Shown: positions 37,935-46,407 of the stretch, in pieces
Position numbering within the stretch: position 1 is the first letter of the stretch
Layout: every line of letters starts with the position of its first letter
From: Virgibacillus natechei
Lineage (GTDB): Bacteria > Bacillota > Bacilli > Bacillales > Amphibacillaceae
DNA: 64,000 nt
Assembly (NCBI RefSeq): GCF_026013645.1
Contig: NZ_CP110224.1
Location: forward strand, 1,922,001-1,986,000
Direction of reading: 5' to 3'
Translations under genes and position numbers: made by a program
Notes under the pieces: generated by a model
Told to the model about the DNA's origin: nothing
The model's database searches: none
What the model saw: only the letters and a program-made list of their open reading frames with translations

Positions 37935-38260
37935 AGCTCTTTACTGAGTGCATGAGCTATCCCGTCTCTTCCCACGGGAAACTAATTCAAACCCATCTAC
38001 TTCTGTAAGCGTTTTTCTTTCCATATTACGAACTTCTCTAAATTGTGTTGCAGCAACTGTTAGAAAAGTAACTGCTGTAAATTCCATTTCCATAATTGCA
38101 GGAATTGCTATTGCACCAAGAGAAGCTGCTATGAATCCAAGTGACAAATGAATTATTTTACCATTCAAGGGTATTGTCTATAATCTGTACGTAACATCAT
38201 AATTCTTGTAATCGTACCGAGCATAACACCAAATAGGATCAGAATCATATATTCATTCAT
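37935..38260 (-). pseudogene. yphB: Decayed YIEGIA-family gene (yphB remnant)
   Basis: The reading frame starts at 38260 with a good GAGGTGG site, overlapping the yphA stop, and codes MNEYMILILFGVMLGTITR plus MLRTDYRQYP before a TGA. The homologous sequence then continues in another frame (GKIIHLSLGFIAASLGAI, TAVTFLTVAATQFREVRN, up to ELVSRG). It then runs out of frame to a stop at about 37950, with a fragment GIAHALSKELL in the third frame. The family protein is about 290 residues; only about 110 codons remain. I see at least one frameshift and loss of the C-terminal two thirds. Confidence 0.75.
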
Positions 38261-38855
38261 TTTGCCACCTCATCGATTGTTTATTATTATTGAGAACTGA
38301 GCTTAATTTGTATTTTCCTTTATGTAATCCATTTACAAATACGATTATCACCAAAAGAAATAATACATTATCAAAAAATTGCATTTCACCTATAGATACA
38401 TTAAAACCGTAGCTTGACAACATAAGTCCATGAACTATCTCTCCGCATGATAGGCCTAATAAACAAATACCTAACTGGCTATACAGCCCCTTTGCGAGTA
38501 ATATCACCACCAACCCTAGAATGAATGAAATTAGAATAACCCTAGGTAGAATAATCAATATTGGTGAGCTTATTTCCCATAAAAGAATTGCAGCATAACC
38601 AATCATTATTGTAAATGAAGCGGATAAATGATAGATCAAATGCGGGGATTGCAGGAGTAAAAGAATAGATCCAGTGAGCATTAGTAACAATGCTATAGAA
38701 ACAGGATAACTACCGATCACAACATAGATATCGGAACTGAGAATGGATAGTAATATCCAGCAAGCTAAAATAGTTCTGTTTTTACTTTTTTCCATAAAAA
38801 ATGTAACGACAATCCATAAAATCCAACTAAACCAATAAAATAAAAGGCCACTCAT
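38253..38855 (-). CDS. yphA: YphA family membrane protein
   Basis: Protein of about 200 residues with six or more hydrophobic segments, starting MSGLLFYWFSWILWIVVTFF. That start (ATG 38855, with GGGAAGTGA upstream) fits the family better than the ATG at 38879. Function unknown. Its stop overlaps the start of the yphB remnant by 8 bases, so the downstream gene was once coupled to it. Confidence 0.75.
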   Translation of the reverse strand: MSGLLFYWFSWILWIVVTFFMEKSKNRTILACWILLSILSSDIYVVIGSYPVSIALLLMLTGSILLLLQSPHLIYHLSASFTIMIGYAAILLWEISSPILIILPRVILISFILGLVVILLAKGLYSQLGICLLGLSCGEIVHGLMLSSYGFNVSIGEMQFFDNVLFLLVIIVFVNGLHKGKYKLSSVLNNNKQSMRWQNE

Positions 38856-38912
38856 TACAGCATCACTTCCCATTAGCATTATAGCTGCAATGAAAGAATT
38901 CTATACAAAAAA

Positions 38913-38939
38913 AGACTCTTTCCAATAAGGAAAGAGTCT
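38913..38939 (-). terminator. Terminator of ypfD
   Basis: A perfect 11-bp stem AGACTCTTTCC / GGAAAGAGTCT with loop AATAA, followed on the minus strand by a run of seven T. Confidence 0.9.
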
Positions 38940-38952
38940 AAGCGTTTATTAT

Positions 38953-40083
38953 TTACTTGTATTTATTCAGCTTGTCTCCGATGAAGTCACCGATTTGAAA
39001 GCCAGATTGATCTTCTGATTTCTCATATTGCTTATAATCTTTTTCTTCTTGCTCCTGTTCCAATTCTTTAATACTGAGAGAGATACGCTCTTCTGTTTCA
39101 CTTATGTCTAATACTTTGACCTGTATTTGTTGACCAACATCCAGTACTTCTTGTGGGGTTCCAATATGACGATTTGCAATTTGTGAAATATGAACTAACC
39201 CTTCTACTCCTGGTTTTACTTCAACAAATGCTCCAAAGTTAACGAGTCGTTTAACCGTTCCTTCTAACGTATCTCCTCTTGATACACGGTCCTCTATATT
39301 AGCCCAAGGACCTTGCAATGTTTTCTTGTGTGATAATGAAATACGTTCATTATCAAGATCTACTGATAACACTTCAACTTTTATTTCGTCCCCTTCAGAG
39401 ACAATTTCTGATGCGCTCTCCACATGTTCATGAGCTAATTGGGAGATATGAACGAGTCCATCAACGCCACCAATATCAACAAAAACACCAAAGTTTGTAA
39501 GTCGCTGAACGGTACCATTCAGTACTTGCCCTTCTTCTAGAGATTCCAATAAGCTTCTTTTTCTTGCAAGGCTTTCTTCTTCAATTACAGCTCGATGAGA
39601 CAGTATAATTCGATTCTGATCTTTATTTAAATCCTTAATTTTTACACGTAATGTTGTATTTATATAATCAGAAAAATCATCAACAAAATGTGTCTCAACT
39701 AATGATGCTGGAATAAACCCGCGGATTCCTACATCCACAACCAGACCACCTTTGACAACTTCTTTTACTTCTGTTTCAAATATTTCATCATTATTAAATT
39801 TTTCCTCTAAATCAATCCAAGCCTCATCTGCTTCTATTGCTCTTTTAGAAACAATTACTTCATCGTCATCTATTTTTTTCACTTTTAATGAAAGTGAGTC
39901 TCCCTCTTTTACTACATCACTTGTTAACTCAACATGAAGACTTGATAATTCACTAATCGGGAGTATGCCTTCTGTCTTATACCCAATATCTACAAGAACT
40001 TGCTTTTCTTCTACTTTTACAACTTTTCCTGTTAACGTATCTCCTACATTTACCTCGACTAGTTCATCGTTAATTTCACTCAT
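38953..40083 (-). CDS. ypfD: S1-domain RNA-binding protein (RpsA homolog)
   Basis: Protein of 376 residues made of four S1 domains (GDTLTGKVVKVEEKQVLVDI, EVKEVVKGGLVVDVGIRGFI, NGTVQRLTNFGVFVDIGG, EGTVKRLVNFGAFVEVKPG) and a charged C-terminal tail. Firmicutes homologs are shorter than Gram-negative ribosomal protein S1 and are not essential in B. subtilis. The ATG at 40083 is preferred, as GGAGGG lies 8 bases upstream. Located downstream of plsC and cmk. Confidence 0.92.
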   Translation of the reverse strand: MSEINDELVEVNVGDTLTGKVVKVEEKQVLVDIGYKTEGILPISELSSLHVELTSDVVKEGDSLSLKVKKIDDDEVIVSKRAIEADEAWIDLEEKFNNDEIFETEVKEVVKGGLVVDVGIRGFIPASLVETHFVDDFSDYINTTLRVKIKDLNKDQNRIILSHRAVIEEESLARKRSLLESLEEGQVLNGTVQRLTNFGVFVDIGGVDGLVHISQLAHEHVESASEIVSEGDEIKVEVLSVDLDNERISLSHKKTLQGPWANIEDRVSRGDTLEGTVKRLVNFGAFVEVKPGVEGLVHISQIANRHIGTPQEVLDVGQQIQVKVLDISETEERISLSIKELEQEQEEKDYKQYEKSEDQSGFQIGDFIGDKLNKYK

Positions 40084-40216
40084 ATCCATAGCCCTCCTAA
40101 TATACAGTTCGAAACATCATATCGTTTTAATGACGAGTGCTCATATTCTTCAATATAAAAAGTAAAGAAGTTGCGTCATTTTAAAATCTCTTATTTATAA
40201 CTTCTAACAATTACAA

Positions 40217-40822
40217 TTATTTGTCAAGTAAAGCAGTTTTTGACGCGTGATTTTCTTTTATTATCTTTATCTCAGACATAATGGCTTCCGCGGCTTCTTT
40301 TGCAGAAGCTTTAGAAGCTCGATAATATTCAATATCCATAGGCTGTCCATAGATGACAGTTAACCTTTTCCCAACTTTATATGGGCCAATAATAGCACAT
40401 GGAACAATAATCGCATTTGACCGCAAGGCAAAAAAGCCAGCTCCAGCTAAAGGTTCTCCAAGTTCACCCGTTTTACTTCTGGTACCCTCAGGGAATAGTC
40501 CCAGTGTTTCATTATTGCCTAGTATACCAAGGCCTTTTCTTAAAGCATTACGATCACTCAGCCCTCGCTTAACCGGAAATGCATGAACCCATAATAGTAG
40601 TTTACCTAAGAAACGCTTTTCAAATAACTCGCCTTTTGCCATAAAGTAAATATCTCTTGGTGAAGTAATTCCAACTACTGGTGGATCCATGTTTGAAATG
40701 TGATTCGAACAAATGATAACGGGACCTTCCTTGGGTATGTTTTCTTTACCTATAACTTTAATTCGAAATAACGGATAGAAAATAATTGCTATTAGAGTTT
40801 TTCCTATTTTATAAAGACTCAT
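40217..40822 (-). CDS. plsC: 1-acyl-sn-glycerol-3-phosphate acyltransferase
   Basis: Second acylation step of phosphatidate synthesis. The 201-residue protein has the HX4D motif in CSNHISNMDPPVVG and FPEGTRSKTGELG, with an N-terminal hydrophobic anchor. It lies between cmk and ypfD, an arrangement common in Bacillaceae, and shares lipid metabolism with gpsA nearby. Confidence 0.93.
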   Translation of the reverse strand: MSLYKIGKTLIAIIFYPLFRIKVIGKENIPKEGPVIICSNHISNMDPPVVGITSPRDIYFMAKGELFEKRFLGKLLLWVHAFPVKRGLSDRNALRKGLGILGNNETLGLFPEGTRSKTGELGEPLAGAGFFALRSNAIIVPCAIIGPYKVGKRLTVIYGQPMDIEYYRASKASAKEAAEAIMSEIKIIKENHASKTALLDK

Positions 40823-40872
40823 ATCATAACCCCTTTACAGAACTTATTAATGCTAAAGGAGAATAACAACGA

Positions 40873-41026
40873 CGAATTCGGCTAAAGTGGCAGGTCCCCA
40901 TCTATAATGCCGACACTAGCACGTCCAGTGCGTCAAAGGCAGTGTAGGTCCTAGTAGCGGACTTGTATAGAAAGTTATGACCTTCTATCTTGGTTATTGA
41001 CGGTGTAGTGCTTAGTCGAAGATCCC
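40873..41026. repeat. Inverted-repeat element between cmk and plsC
   Basis: The left arm GAATTCGGCTAAAGTGGCAG (40874-40893) and the right arm around TAGTGCTTAGTCGAAGATC (41006-41024) are imperfect complements about 110 bases apart. Both arms resemble the TTTAGTCGAA repeat seen at 46322 and 49747. No coding sequence is seen between 40823 and 41074. It may be an old mobile-element remnant. Confidence 0.45.
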
Positions 41027-41074
41027 CTTTCGATCATTTTTACCAAAAGTTTAAACATACTTTATTTCGTTAAT

Positions 41075-41755
41075 TTAATCATGAATTATTTTATAAACCT
41101 CCGCTAGTATGCGCTGGGCTACTTGGTTAATTGAAAGTGACGTCGTATCTATTTCAGATGCATCACTTGCTTTAATTAATGGTGAAGCTTCACGCTTAGA
41201 ATCGATAAGATCTCTTTGTTCAATTTCTTGTTTTAATTCCTCCATATCGGAGTAATATCCTTTTTTAGAGTTTTCTTCATATCTTCGTTTTGCCCGTTCC
41301 TCGACTGTTGCGATTAAAAATATTTTAACTTCAGCATTAGGAAGCACGTGCGTTCCTATGTCCCGACCATCCATTACAACACCAAGATTTGTTGCAAAAG
41401 ATTGTTGCCTCTTAACCATTTCTTCTCGTATAATTGGATGTTTCGCCACATAAGATACGTGGTTTGTAACTTTCTGCGAACGAATCTCTGCTGTGACATC
41501 CATATCATCCACTATTATAATTTGTCCTGCCTCACTTTGTTTTAACTTTATGTCTGTACGTTCTAGCAAGGAAATTAAAGAATTTTCATCATCCAATTGA
41601 ATATTTTCTTCTATAGCTTTTAATGTTAGTGCACGATACATTGCTCCTGTATCAATATAAATATAAGAAAGGCTTTCTGCCACTATTTTTGCAACGGTAC
41701 TTTTCCCAGCTGCAGCTGGGCCATCGATTGCAATTGCAATTGCGTTATTCTTCAT
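41075..41755 (-). CDS. cmk: Cytidylate kinase
   Basis: Phosphorylates CMP and dCMP. The 226-residue P-loop kinase has AIAIDGPAAAGKSTVAKIVA at the start, IDTGAMYRALTLKAIEE, and VVMDGRDIGTHVLPNAEVK. The ATG at 41755 is supported by an upstream GAGAGGAAGAAG and family fit. An in-frame TTG 24 bases upstream is less likely. Confidence 0.95.
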   Translation of the reverse strand: MKNNAIAIAIDGPAAAGKSTVAKIVAESLSYIYIDTGAMYRALTLKAIEENIQLDDENSLISLLERTDIKLKQSEAGQIIIVDDMDVTAEIRSQKVTNHVSYVAKHPIIREEMVKRQQSFATNLGVVMDGRDIGTHVLPNAEVKIFLIATVEERAKRRYEENSKKGYYSDMEELKQEIEQRDLIDSKREASPLIKASDASEIDTTSLSINQVAQRILAEVYKIIHD

Positions 41756-41919
41756 TTCTAAACTTCTTCCTCTCGCCAATAAAAATTATGTTTGTTTAAC
41801 TAGATGAAAAAACCTGAACAGCCAAGCTCATAGTGAACATGGTTATGTAAATAATAACACATCTATAAAAAGGTGGTCTATCTGTTCATTGTCGACTTTC
41901 TAAAAATAAGATGTGATCA

Positions 41920-42579
41920 TTAATACTGCAGTTCTTTTTTTCTTAACTCCCGTTGTTTTTCAAAACAGTAACGTATCAAACCTTGTTGAGCTTGCTTTGT
42001 AATGGAAATAAACTTTAAAGAAGCCTTTGATAGTGATTCATTTACTGGCTTTATGAGGACGATTTCAGCTTTTGCAAAAATATATTTATAGTCTCCTGTT
42101 TGGCTTATTAAGATTATACAAACGTCCATATGTTGATCAGTATTTAAAGTTATATGCTTAGGGATAGTAAACGATAATCCTCCACCACTTATGTCAGATG
42201 TCACGGATGTAAATGGTGAAAATTTATTATCTAAACTATGAACTGCAATGTCAACAATTGTTTCAACACGTACAAATTCACGGCGTTGAATTCGTTGAAT
42301 ACGACTTTGCTCCGGATATTCAATTACGAGAGCAGGTACAGTTAATGTAGCCTTTGATATAATTTTAGTATGAAAAGAATAAACTCCCATATCCGAACCT
42401 AAATATGAAGCAGAACAAGTTGTTCCTATTGAAAAAAAACTTGTTTTCCTTGTTTTCTCGTGAATAGGATAATCAACATATAAATATTGATCATCTTTCT
42501 CAATGACTTTACATTGATACTTCTGTATTTTTTCTCCTACTCGCTTAATCTCCAAATTCAGAAACGTCCCTATTTTCAT
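41920..42579 (-). CDS. ypfA: PilZ-domain c-di-GMP receptor YpfA (MotI)
   Basis: Protein of 219 residues with an N-terminal YcgR-N-like domain and a C-terminal PilZ domain. The c-di-GMP-binding arginines lie in QRIQRREFVRVE, and the second motif is DISGGGLSF. In B. subtilis the homolog (MotI/DgrA) acts on the flagellar stator to stop swimming. Together with cheR it suggests a flagellated cell. It follows the ypeB terminator and lies upstream of cmk. Confidence 0.88.
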   Translation of the reverse strand: MKIGTFLNLEIKRVGEKIQKYQCKVIEKDDQYLYVDYPIHEKTRKTSFFSIGTTCSASYLGSDMGVYSFHTKIISKATLTVPALVIEYPEQSRIQRIQRREFVRVETIVDIAVHSLDNKFSPFTSVTSDISGGGLSFTIPKHITLNTDQHMDVCIILISQTGDYKYIFAKAEIVLIKPVNESLSKASLKFISITKQAQQGLIRYCFEKQRELRKKELQY

Positions 42580-42637
42580 ATACTAACCTCCAGTAACAGT
42601 AGTATTATTTACTTATTGTCACAGAAAAATCAAAGAA

Positions 42638-42659
42638 AGGGAAGGCATACGCCCTCCCT
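42638..42659 (-). terminator. Terminator of sleB-ypeB
   Basis: AGGGAAGGC / GCCCTCCCT stem with one mismatch, loop ATAC, overlapping the ypeB stop. The minus strand continues with TTTCTTTGATTTTT. Confidence 0.75.
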
Positions 42660-44016
42660 AAATATTATTACCGCCATAATTAATTTCTGTTCCATCCAAT
42701 TTTTCGACTTCTTCTTCTCTTCCATTCATTGCATTAATAAATATTCGATACGTTTCATTACCCATTACACCAAGAAATTCATAGGTTAAAACTTCTTCAC
42801 CTTCATCATCATCAATAACAGCCAAAAATTCTTCTTGTATTTCTACATGTGGATTGACCATTTCTTTTGCTTCTTCTTCAGAGATCTCTGGCTCAGGTAT
42901 GTCTCTGTCTGTATGGTTCATAAAGTAATTCCTTGATGTAATTCCTAATATTTCCCCATCATCTAATGCAACCTTAACCTCAATCGCATCTGAGAAAATT
43001 CGAACATCATTTTCATTACTCAAGAAGGCGTAGAAACCGACGTTATTATATTCGTTACTCTCAAATATTGTCATATTTTCAAACTCATTTTCCTCTATAT
43101 AATCCGTCGCTACTTCTAATCCTTCGTTTAAACTCATCTGTTGATCTTCAACTGGTCTGTCTACTAACATTGTAATTGGATGTCCACCTTGAACGGACAT
43201 ATCCATATAAGCACGCTTTTCATCATTTTCATAGGATATACTATACATCGGGATATCCGATCCCTCACCAGTCTGTGTTAGACTTAAATTCTCTTCGTTT
43301 TCTACATTAAATTCCTCTTTACTAAAAGCCAATGCTTCTTCCTCAGTGACGTTGTCTCCTTCTAAAAATTTAAACTCATGTTGTTCCTGTGATGAGCTTC
43401 CAACTATAGGGGAATCAATATTTGTTTCTGAATACCCATCCATTGAGTTTTCAACTGATTCAAACCCATCAACAATAGTATTATCTTCTTGGTCTTCTTG
43501 ATTATCCAACGCTACTTGAACATCCATCCAGCGTAAATTATTATCCAAAACAACATGTTGCACTTGCCTAAGCTCATCTTTTATTTCTCCAGATTGTTCA
43601 TATAAATTCTCTAAGGACTCTGTCTCTTCATCTGTAAGAGGGGCATCTTCTAAATCTCTAACAGCAGTTTGATACATAAAATCACCAATATTAGATAAAT
43701 ATTGTTCTGTTTTGTTAAAGGGTAACACCCCTAATGGAAGTTGACCTACATTAGCTAAGGCTTCAGATGTTAAACGCCATATATCGACTAATTGCGGAGA
43801 CAGCCTTTGCTCTGAATTCATAGCTAAAGCTGATCCAATTTTGTCATTTAATAGATCAACATGATAAGAAAGTTCGTGAAAAGAACGTTGATACGTATTT
43901 TCTGCTTGAATAAGTACATCGTTCTTTTCCTGTTGCTCTTGATAACCCCAAAAACCAGTTCCAGCAATCCCTATAGTAAGTACTGCTATCAAAATCCAGC
44001 GAATCATATACCTCAC
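42658..44016 (-). CDS. ypeB: Germination protein YpeB
   Basis: Partner that stabilises and localises the lytic enzyme SleB in dormant spores. The 452-residue protein has an N-terminal membrane anchor (WILIAVLTIGIAGTGFWGY), a long acidic middle part and C-terminal PepSY-type repeats (ISEEEAKEMVNPHVEIQEEF near residue 395). It is 6 bases after sleB, the usual bicistronic order. Confidence 0.92.
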   Translation of the reverse strand: MRYMIRWILIAVLTIGIAGTGFWGYQEQQEKNDVLIQAENTYQRSFHELSYHVDLLNDKIGSALAMNSEQRLSPQLVDIWRLTSEALANVGQLPLGVLPFNKTEQYLSNIGDFMYQTAVRDLEDAPLTDEETESLENLYEQSGEIKDELRQVQHVVLDNNLRWMDVQVALDNQEDQEDNTIVDGFESVENSMDGYSETNIDSPIVGSSSQEQHEFKFLEGDNVTEEEALAFSKEEFNVENEENLSLTQTGEGSDIPMYSISYENDEKRAYMDMSVQGGHPITMLVDRPVEDQQMSLNEGLEVATDYIEENEFENMTIFESNEYNNVGFYAFLSNENDVRIFSDAIEVKVALDDGEILGITSRNYFMNHTDRDIPEPEISEEEAKEMVNPHVEIQEEFLAVIDDDEGEEVLTYEFLGVMGNETYRIFINAMNGREEEVEKLDGTEINYGGNNI

Positions 44017-44022
44017 ACCTTT

Positions 44023-44979
44023 CTATTCAGCAAATATGTGTTTTCCAATTTGTTTAATTGTCTGCCTTGAAAAAATCCAATCTGATGTTGCTGTTACAGG
44101 ATTATAATAGTATTCTGCATTACCTGAAGGGTCCCATCCGTTAACCGCATCTAAAACAGCTTCTCTGGCTCTTTCATTCGGTTCTAACCAAATCTGTCCA
44201 TCAGCAACAGCCGTAAATGCTCTTGGTTCAAAAATCACTCCTGACACTGTATTAGGAAACGTGTCACTTTCAATCCGATTTAATATAACTGCCGCAACGG
44301 CTACTTGTCCTTCATATGGCTCTCCTCTAGCTTCTCCATAAACAGCATTTGCCATCAGTTGTATATCATTTTGTGAAAACCCTTGTGGAACATTTACGGA
44401 AGCTGTATCCGTATCTCCAGCTTGCTCATCTTCTGGTTGTCCCTCTTCTGGTTCACCCTCAGACTCTCCTTCGGCTGTTCCTTCTTGTCCACCTTCTCCC
44501 TCAGCTTCAGGCTGTGTCCCTTCTGCTTCTCCACCTTCTGGTATTTCTGGTTCTGGTTGTTCCTGTGATTCCTCACCACCAGGAGCTGTCTGGTCTTGAA
44601 GATCCATGCTCCCATAATGTGTAAACTTGTTACCTTGTCTTATTTGTTCTTTTACAAAACCTTCATCATAATTACTTGCGTTCTCTAATCTTTCTTTAGT
44701 TTGTTCTCCAGCCAACCCATCTACCTTCATTCCAAACTCTTCTTGAAAGTTTCGTAACGCCCAGTACGTGCCCCATCCAAAGGCACCATCAATATCTCCG
44801 TGAAAAAAACCTATATACTGCAATCTAGATTGTAATTCAATCACATCATCCCCTACGGCTCCTTGTTGAATCACTTGTGGACTAAAAGCATTTACTGTTT
44901 TTGATGAATTAGAAGCTTCAAATCCTATAAACATAAAACATATTATTAACAATAATAGGGACTGCTTCTTATAGGTCAT
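44023..44979 (-). CDS. sleB: Spore cortex-lytic enzyme SleB with long acidic linker
   Basis: Lytic transglycosylase that opens the spore cortex in germination. The 318-residue protein has a signal peptide, a peptidoglycan-binding domain (GDDVIELQSRLQYIGFF, about residues 43-100) and a C-terminal Hydrolase_2 domain from about residue 200, with the catalytic glutamate in VYGEARGEPYEG. Between them, about residues 131-195, is a low-complexity linker rich in Glu, Gly, Gln and Pro. Start has AGGAGG upstream. Likely expressed in the forespore under sigma G by analogy; no clear promoter was found. Confidence 0.94.
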   Translation of the reverse strand: MTYKKQSLLLLIICFMFIGFEASNSSKTVNAFSPQVIQQGAVGDDVIELQSRLQYIGFFHGDIDGAFGWGTYWALRNFQEEFGMKVDGLAGEQTKERLENASNYDEGFVKEQIRQGNKFTHYGSMDLQDQTAPGGEESQEQPEPEIPEGGEAEGTQPEAEGEGGQEGTAEGESEGEPEEGQPEDEQAGDTDTASVNVPQGFSQNDIQLMANAVYGEARGEPYEGQVAVAAVILNRIESDTFPNTVSGVIFEPRAFTAVADGQIWLEPNERAREAVLDAVNGWDPSGNAEYYYNPVTATSDWIFSRQTIKQIGKHIFAE

Positions 44980-45277
44980 CGTTTTAACCTCCTACTTTTA
45001 ATTTGTATTATGATTACTATTTTTCAGCTAAATGTCTATTTTATTCATAAATAAATAAATGTGTTAAAATAGATTGTGTATTTCATGCACAATAAACACC
45101 TCTACATTTTTAATATAGAGGGCTCAACATGACGACTAATCCACTCTTGTAAAGCGTTACTCCAATATTATTTAATTTACTTCGAAAACGTTTTTAGAGA
45201 AGAATTAAACAAAAATAATAGCAATTCTTTATTATTGTTAATTGAAGGAAAGAATAGAAGTTAAAGCAGGTGAAGAA
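44980..45277. other. Divergent spacer between sleB and ansA
   Basis: It holds promoters for both directions. A possible carbon-catabolite element-like dyad, CGAAAACGTTTTTAG (45183-45197), lies 80 bases before ansA. A 6-bp dyad ATTGTG...CACAAT lies near 45073-45093, and a small CCTCTA/TAGAGG hairpin near 45100-45123. None of these is assigned with confidence. TGAATA on the minus strand is a possible sigma-G -35, but the best -10 is 20 bases away. Confidence 0.35.
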
Positions 45278-46240
45278 ATGAAAAATATTTTGCTCATTCA
45301 TACAGGTGGCACCATTTCTATGTTGGAAAATAAGGAAACTGGTGAAATTAGCACTACAACCAAACATCCTTTAACAGATTTATCCATTCATTTTCAAGCA
45401 TTTGCAAATATAGATGAAATTATTGAATTCGAACTCCCGTCACCACATATCACTCCACAGCATATGTTAAGGTTGGCCAACAAAATTAAAGAAGTGATCT
45501 CTCTTTATGATGGTGTCGTTGTGACACATGGGACAGATACATTAGAAGAAACAGCCTATTTTCTAGAACTAGTTCTTGAGACAGATAAACCGGTTATTGT
45601 CACTGGAGCGATGCGATCAAGCAATGAAATTGGGTCAGATGCATTATACAATTTAATTAGCTCATTACGAGTGGCTGTTGATGATGAAGCGACTAATAAA
45701 GGCGTCTTAGTCGTAATGAACGACGAAATACACACAGCCACCAATGTAACAAAGACTTCGACCAGTAATGTAGCAACATTTCAAAGCCCACAATATGGCC
45801 CAATTGGAATTATTACAAGGGAACACATCATTTTTTATCATGCACTACCTGTTAAACAAAAGAAAACTGTTAATCAAATATCCAAAAATGTTTTCTTGCT
45901 AAAAGCCTTTGCTGGTATGGATGAAAATATTTTACAGGCTATTTATCAAGCAAGACCGGATGGGATTGTAATCGAGGGGTTGGGTCAAGGTAATCTTCCA
46001 GAAAGAACCATACCAACACTTCAAAATATGTTAAACGATAAAATTCCTGTAATTCTGGTATCGAGATGTTATCAAGGAATTGTTCAGCCAACGTATGGCT
46101 ATAATGGTGGAGGCAAACAATTAAAAGAAATGGGCGTCATTCTCGCTAATGGGTTAACAGGACCTAAGGCAAGAATTAAATTGCTTATCGAACTGGAAAT
46201 CACAAATGATGTGTTTTTGTTGCAAGACCTGTTTTCATAA
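45278..46240 (+). CDS. ansA: Type I L-asparaginase
   Basis: Hydrolyses asparagine to aspartate and ammonia in the cytoplasm. The 320-residue protein has the two catalytic threonine motifs, LIHTGGTISML near the start and VVTHGTDTLEETAYFLE near residue 80, and no signal peptide. ATG 45278 is chosen for AGGTGA just upstream; an in-frame TTG at 45242 is less likely. Monocistronic on the plus strand, ending at a bidirectional terminator. Its product aspartate links it to gudB and aspB in nitrogen metabolism. Confidence 0.92.
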   Translation: MKNILLIHTGGTISMLENKETGEISTTTKHPLTDLSIHFQAFANIDEIIEFELPSPHITPQHMLRLANKIKEVISLYDGVVVTHGTDTLEETAYFLELVLETDKPVIVTGAMRSSNEIGSDALYNLISSLRVAVDDEATNKGVLVVMNDEIHTATNVTKTSTSNVATFQSPQYGPIGIITREHIIFYHALPVKQKKTVNQISKNVFLLKAFAGMDENILQAIYQARPDGIVIEGLGQGNLPERTIPTLQNMLNDKIPVILVSRCYQGIVQPTYGYNGGGKQLKEMGVILANGLTGPKARIKLLIELEITNDVFLLQDLFS

Positions 46241-46258
46241 ATAAAACTTCATTCGGTA

Positions 46259-46321
46259 GGACGAGCATTTACGCGCAGTCCCAATGATTTTCGATGGGAC
46301 GAGCATTTACGCGCAGTCCCA
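46259..46321. repeat. Tandem pair of 25-base repeat units
   Basis: GGACGAGCATTTACGCGCAG plus TCCCA occurs at 46259-46283 and again, unchanged, at 46297-46321, a 38-base period with spacer ATGATTTTCGATG. Each unit has GGGAC/GTCCC or GGAC/GTCC ends that can pair. The core also occurs at 13310-13330 and 27221-27237. Only two copies and no cas genes, so it is not a CRISPR. Confidence 0.8.
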
Positions 46322-46362
46322 GGACGTGCCATATTTAGTCGAACCGCCTGTTAGACTGCGGT
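46322..46362 (+). repeat. Second repeat family, copy A
   Basis: GGACGTGCCATATTTAGTCG and the following AACCGCCTGTTAGACTGCGG resemble 49747-49788, with matching TTTAGTCGA and ACTGCG blocks at the same spacing. It directly abuts the tandem 25-base repeats. Confidence 0.6.
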
Positions 46363-46368
46363 TAATAT

Positions 46369-46405
46369 AAAAAATGATAGCAAAGCGCATCTGCTATCAT
46401 TTTTT
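46369..46405. terminator. Bidirectional terminator between ansA and ypdA
   Basis: A perfect 14-bp stem AAAAAATGATAGCA / TGCTATCATTTTTT with a 9-base loop; A and T runs give U tracts in both directions. Confidence 0.92.
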
Positions 46406-46407
46406 AA

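Noticed and set aside
41756..41919. Possible small ypfB-type gene between ypfA and cmk
   Set aside because: All minus-strand frames are broken by stops within about 25 codons and no start with a ribosome binding site was found.
43861..44624. Antisense open frames over sleB and ypeB
   Set aside because: They are shadows of biased coding sequence, especially the acidic SleB linker read on the other strand as Leu/Pro-rich.
45001..45060. Sigma-G promoter for sleB (TGAATA on the minus strand)
   Set aside because: The best -10 (AATAGTA) is 20 bases away, longer than the usual 17-18, so I did not list it as a feature.
46259..46321. Two identical 25-base repeats with a 13-base spacer, at first sight CRISPR-like
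   Set aside because: Only two units, a short spacer, no leader and no cas genes; the same unit occurs singly at unrelated loci.
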